Source of the DNA: Euglena gracilis
Lineage: Eukaryota; Euglenida; Euglenophyceae; Euglenales
Direction: 5' to 3'
Assembly (NCBI GenBank): GCA_039621445.1
Contig: CP154955.1
Location: 6,252,785-6,316,784, forward strand
Length of the DNA stretch: 64,000 nt
Both the position numbers and the translations under genes were made by a program. The notes beneath the pieces were generated by a model that made no database searches, was not told where the DNA came from, and was given only the letters and a program-made list of their open reading frames with translations. This document shows positions 63,585 to 64,000 of the stretch, piece after piece; the stretch's first letter is position 1, and every line of letters begins with the position of its first letter.

Positions 63585-63745
63585 GCCCCGGGTGGATTTC
63601 CGGTGGTCGCCATCGAGGTGGTCGGGCCGACCTGTGGTGGTCCGGCCGACCATGGTCGGCCCGACCTGGTCAGGCCGTCCATCATTTTTTTTGCCCCCCC
63701 CCCCCCCCCCCTTCTGGAAATTTCAGCCCCCCCCCCCCTGCGGAA
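63585..63745. repeat. GGTCGG-palindrome unit, C-tract side
   Basis: GGCCCCGGGTGGATTTCCGG, GGTCGGGCCGACCTGTGG, then C21-TTCTGGAAATTTCAG-C12. Inverse orientation to 48430-48601. Confidence 0.7.
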
Positions 63746-64000
63746 AAACATTGTCTTTGCATATACCTATAAACTGGGACAACCTGGCGTGCATAAACGC
63801 ATGGCCGTCATTGCCGTGCTCAAGGGGATTTTTTTTGCTGCCTTTTCTTCTGCCTTTTTACTGCCTTTTCTTGCCCTTTTTTACTGATTTTTTCTCCCTG
63901 CCAGTCGACCTAGGGCGCCGAAGGCGCCCTGCAAAAGAATTTGCTGCTGGCGTTTTCCTATGTCCAAAAAGAATTTATGAGGTTATTTGAAGGAGTAGGG
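63746..64000. other. Right edge, no gene; possible start of a telomere-like array
   Basis: Mixed DNA with a GGGCGCCGAAGGCGCCC hairpin (63911-63931). The last bases (TTATTTGAAGGAGTAGGG) match the text before the array at 60883, so another TTAGGG-like array may begin beyond the window. Confidence 0.4.

Overview
This window reads as repeat-rich nuclear DNA of a eukaryote, probably a unicellular one; the lineage cannot be named from the sequence. The evidence is GT-AG introns with consistent phases, a PHD zinc finger, a hAT transposase piece, a DIRS/Ngaro-type tyrosine-recombinase retroelement, TTAGGG-like arrays, microsatellites and very many G or C tracts of 8 or more bases. No operon, rRNA, credible tRNA or CRISPR array was seen.

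Layout. 1-1124 (minus): start of an unknown intronless ORF leaving the left edge. 2224-7260: decayed DIRS-like pol (RT, RNase H, tyrosine recombinase), a second tandem recombinase copy and inverted repeats. 7.3-12.6 kb: low-complexity DNA, decamer arrays and dispersed G/C-tract repeats. 12738-25220 (minus): six small exons whose phases join into one 200-residue frame; the 8.2 kb intron between exons 1 and 2 holds a multi-exon hAT-like gene (18.6-21.5 kb). 25.2-64 kb: almost entirely nested mobile elements and satellites.

The main discovery candidate is a set of hairpin-headed elements (here F1, F2, F3). Each begins TATAC or TATAT, has an almost immediate 104-130 bp palindrome, then inverted repeats around a cargo; F1 and F2 also carry direct arrays of about 31 bp. 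Their insertions lie 3' of TTTC (consensus TTTC^AA). Three can be compared with empty sites inside this window and show no target duplication. F3 ends in TTTC, so an inserted F3 next to A recreates the target, which explains the chains of elements inserted at F3 ends. F1 carries a PHD-finger gene, in three copies of which one looks intact (302 residues, introns of 46-50 nt). No transposase for these elements is present.

A second class has long inverted ends built from roughly 180 bp GGTCGG-palindrome units with paired G tracts, enclosing tandem arrays. One (28082-29781) has a perfect 9-bp target duplication and an empty site elsewhere in the window, as in Mutator-like elements; another (40426-46334) holds a 5.3 kb satellite. 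Several TTAGGG-variant arrays lie near 57-61 kb. The window is best read as layers of insertions into insertions, with few host exons.
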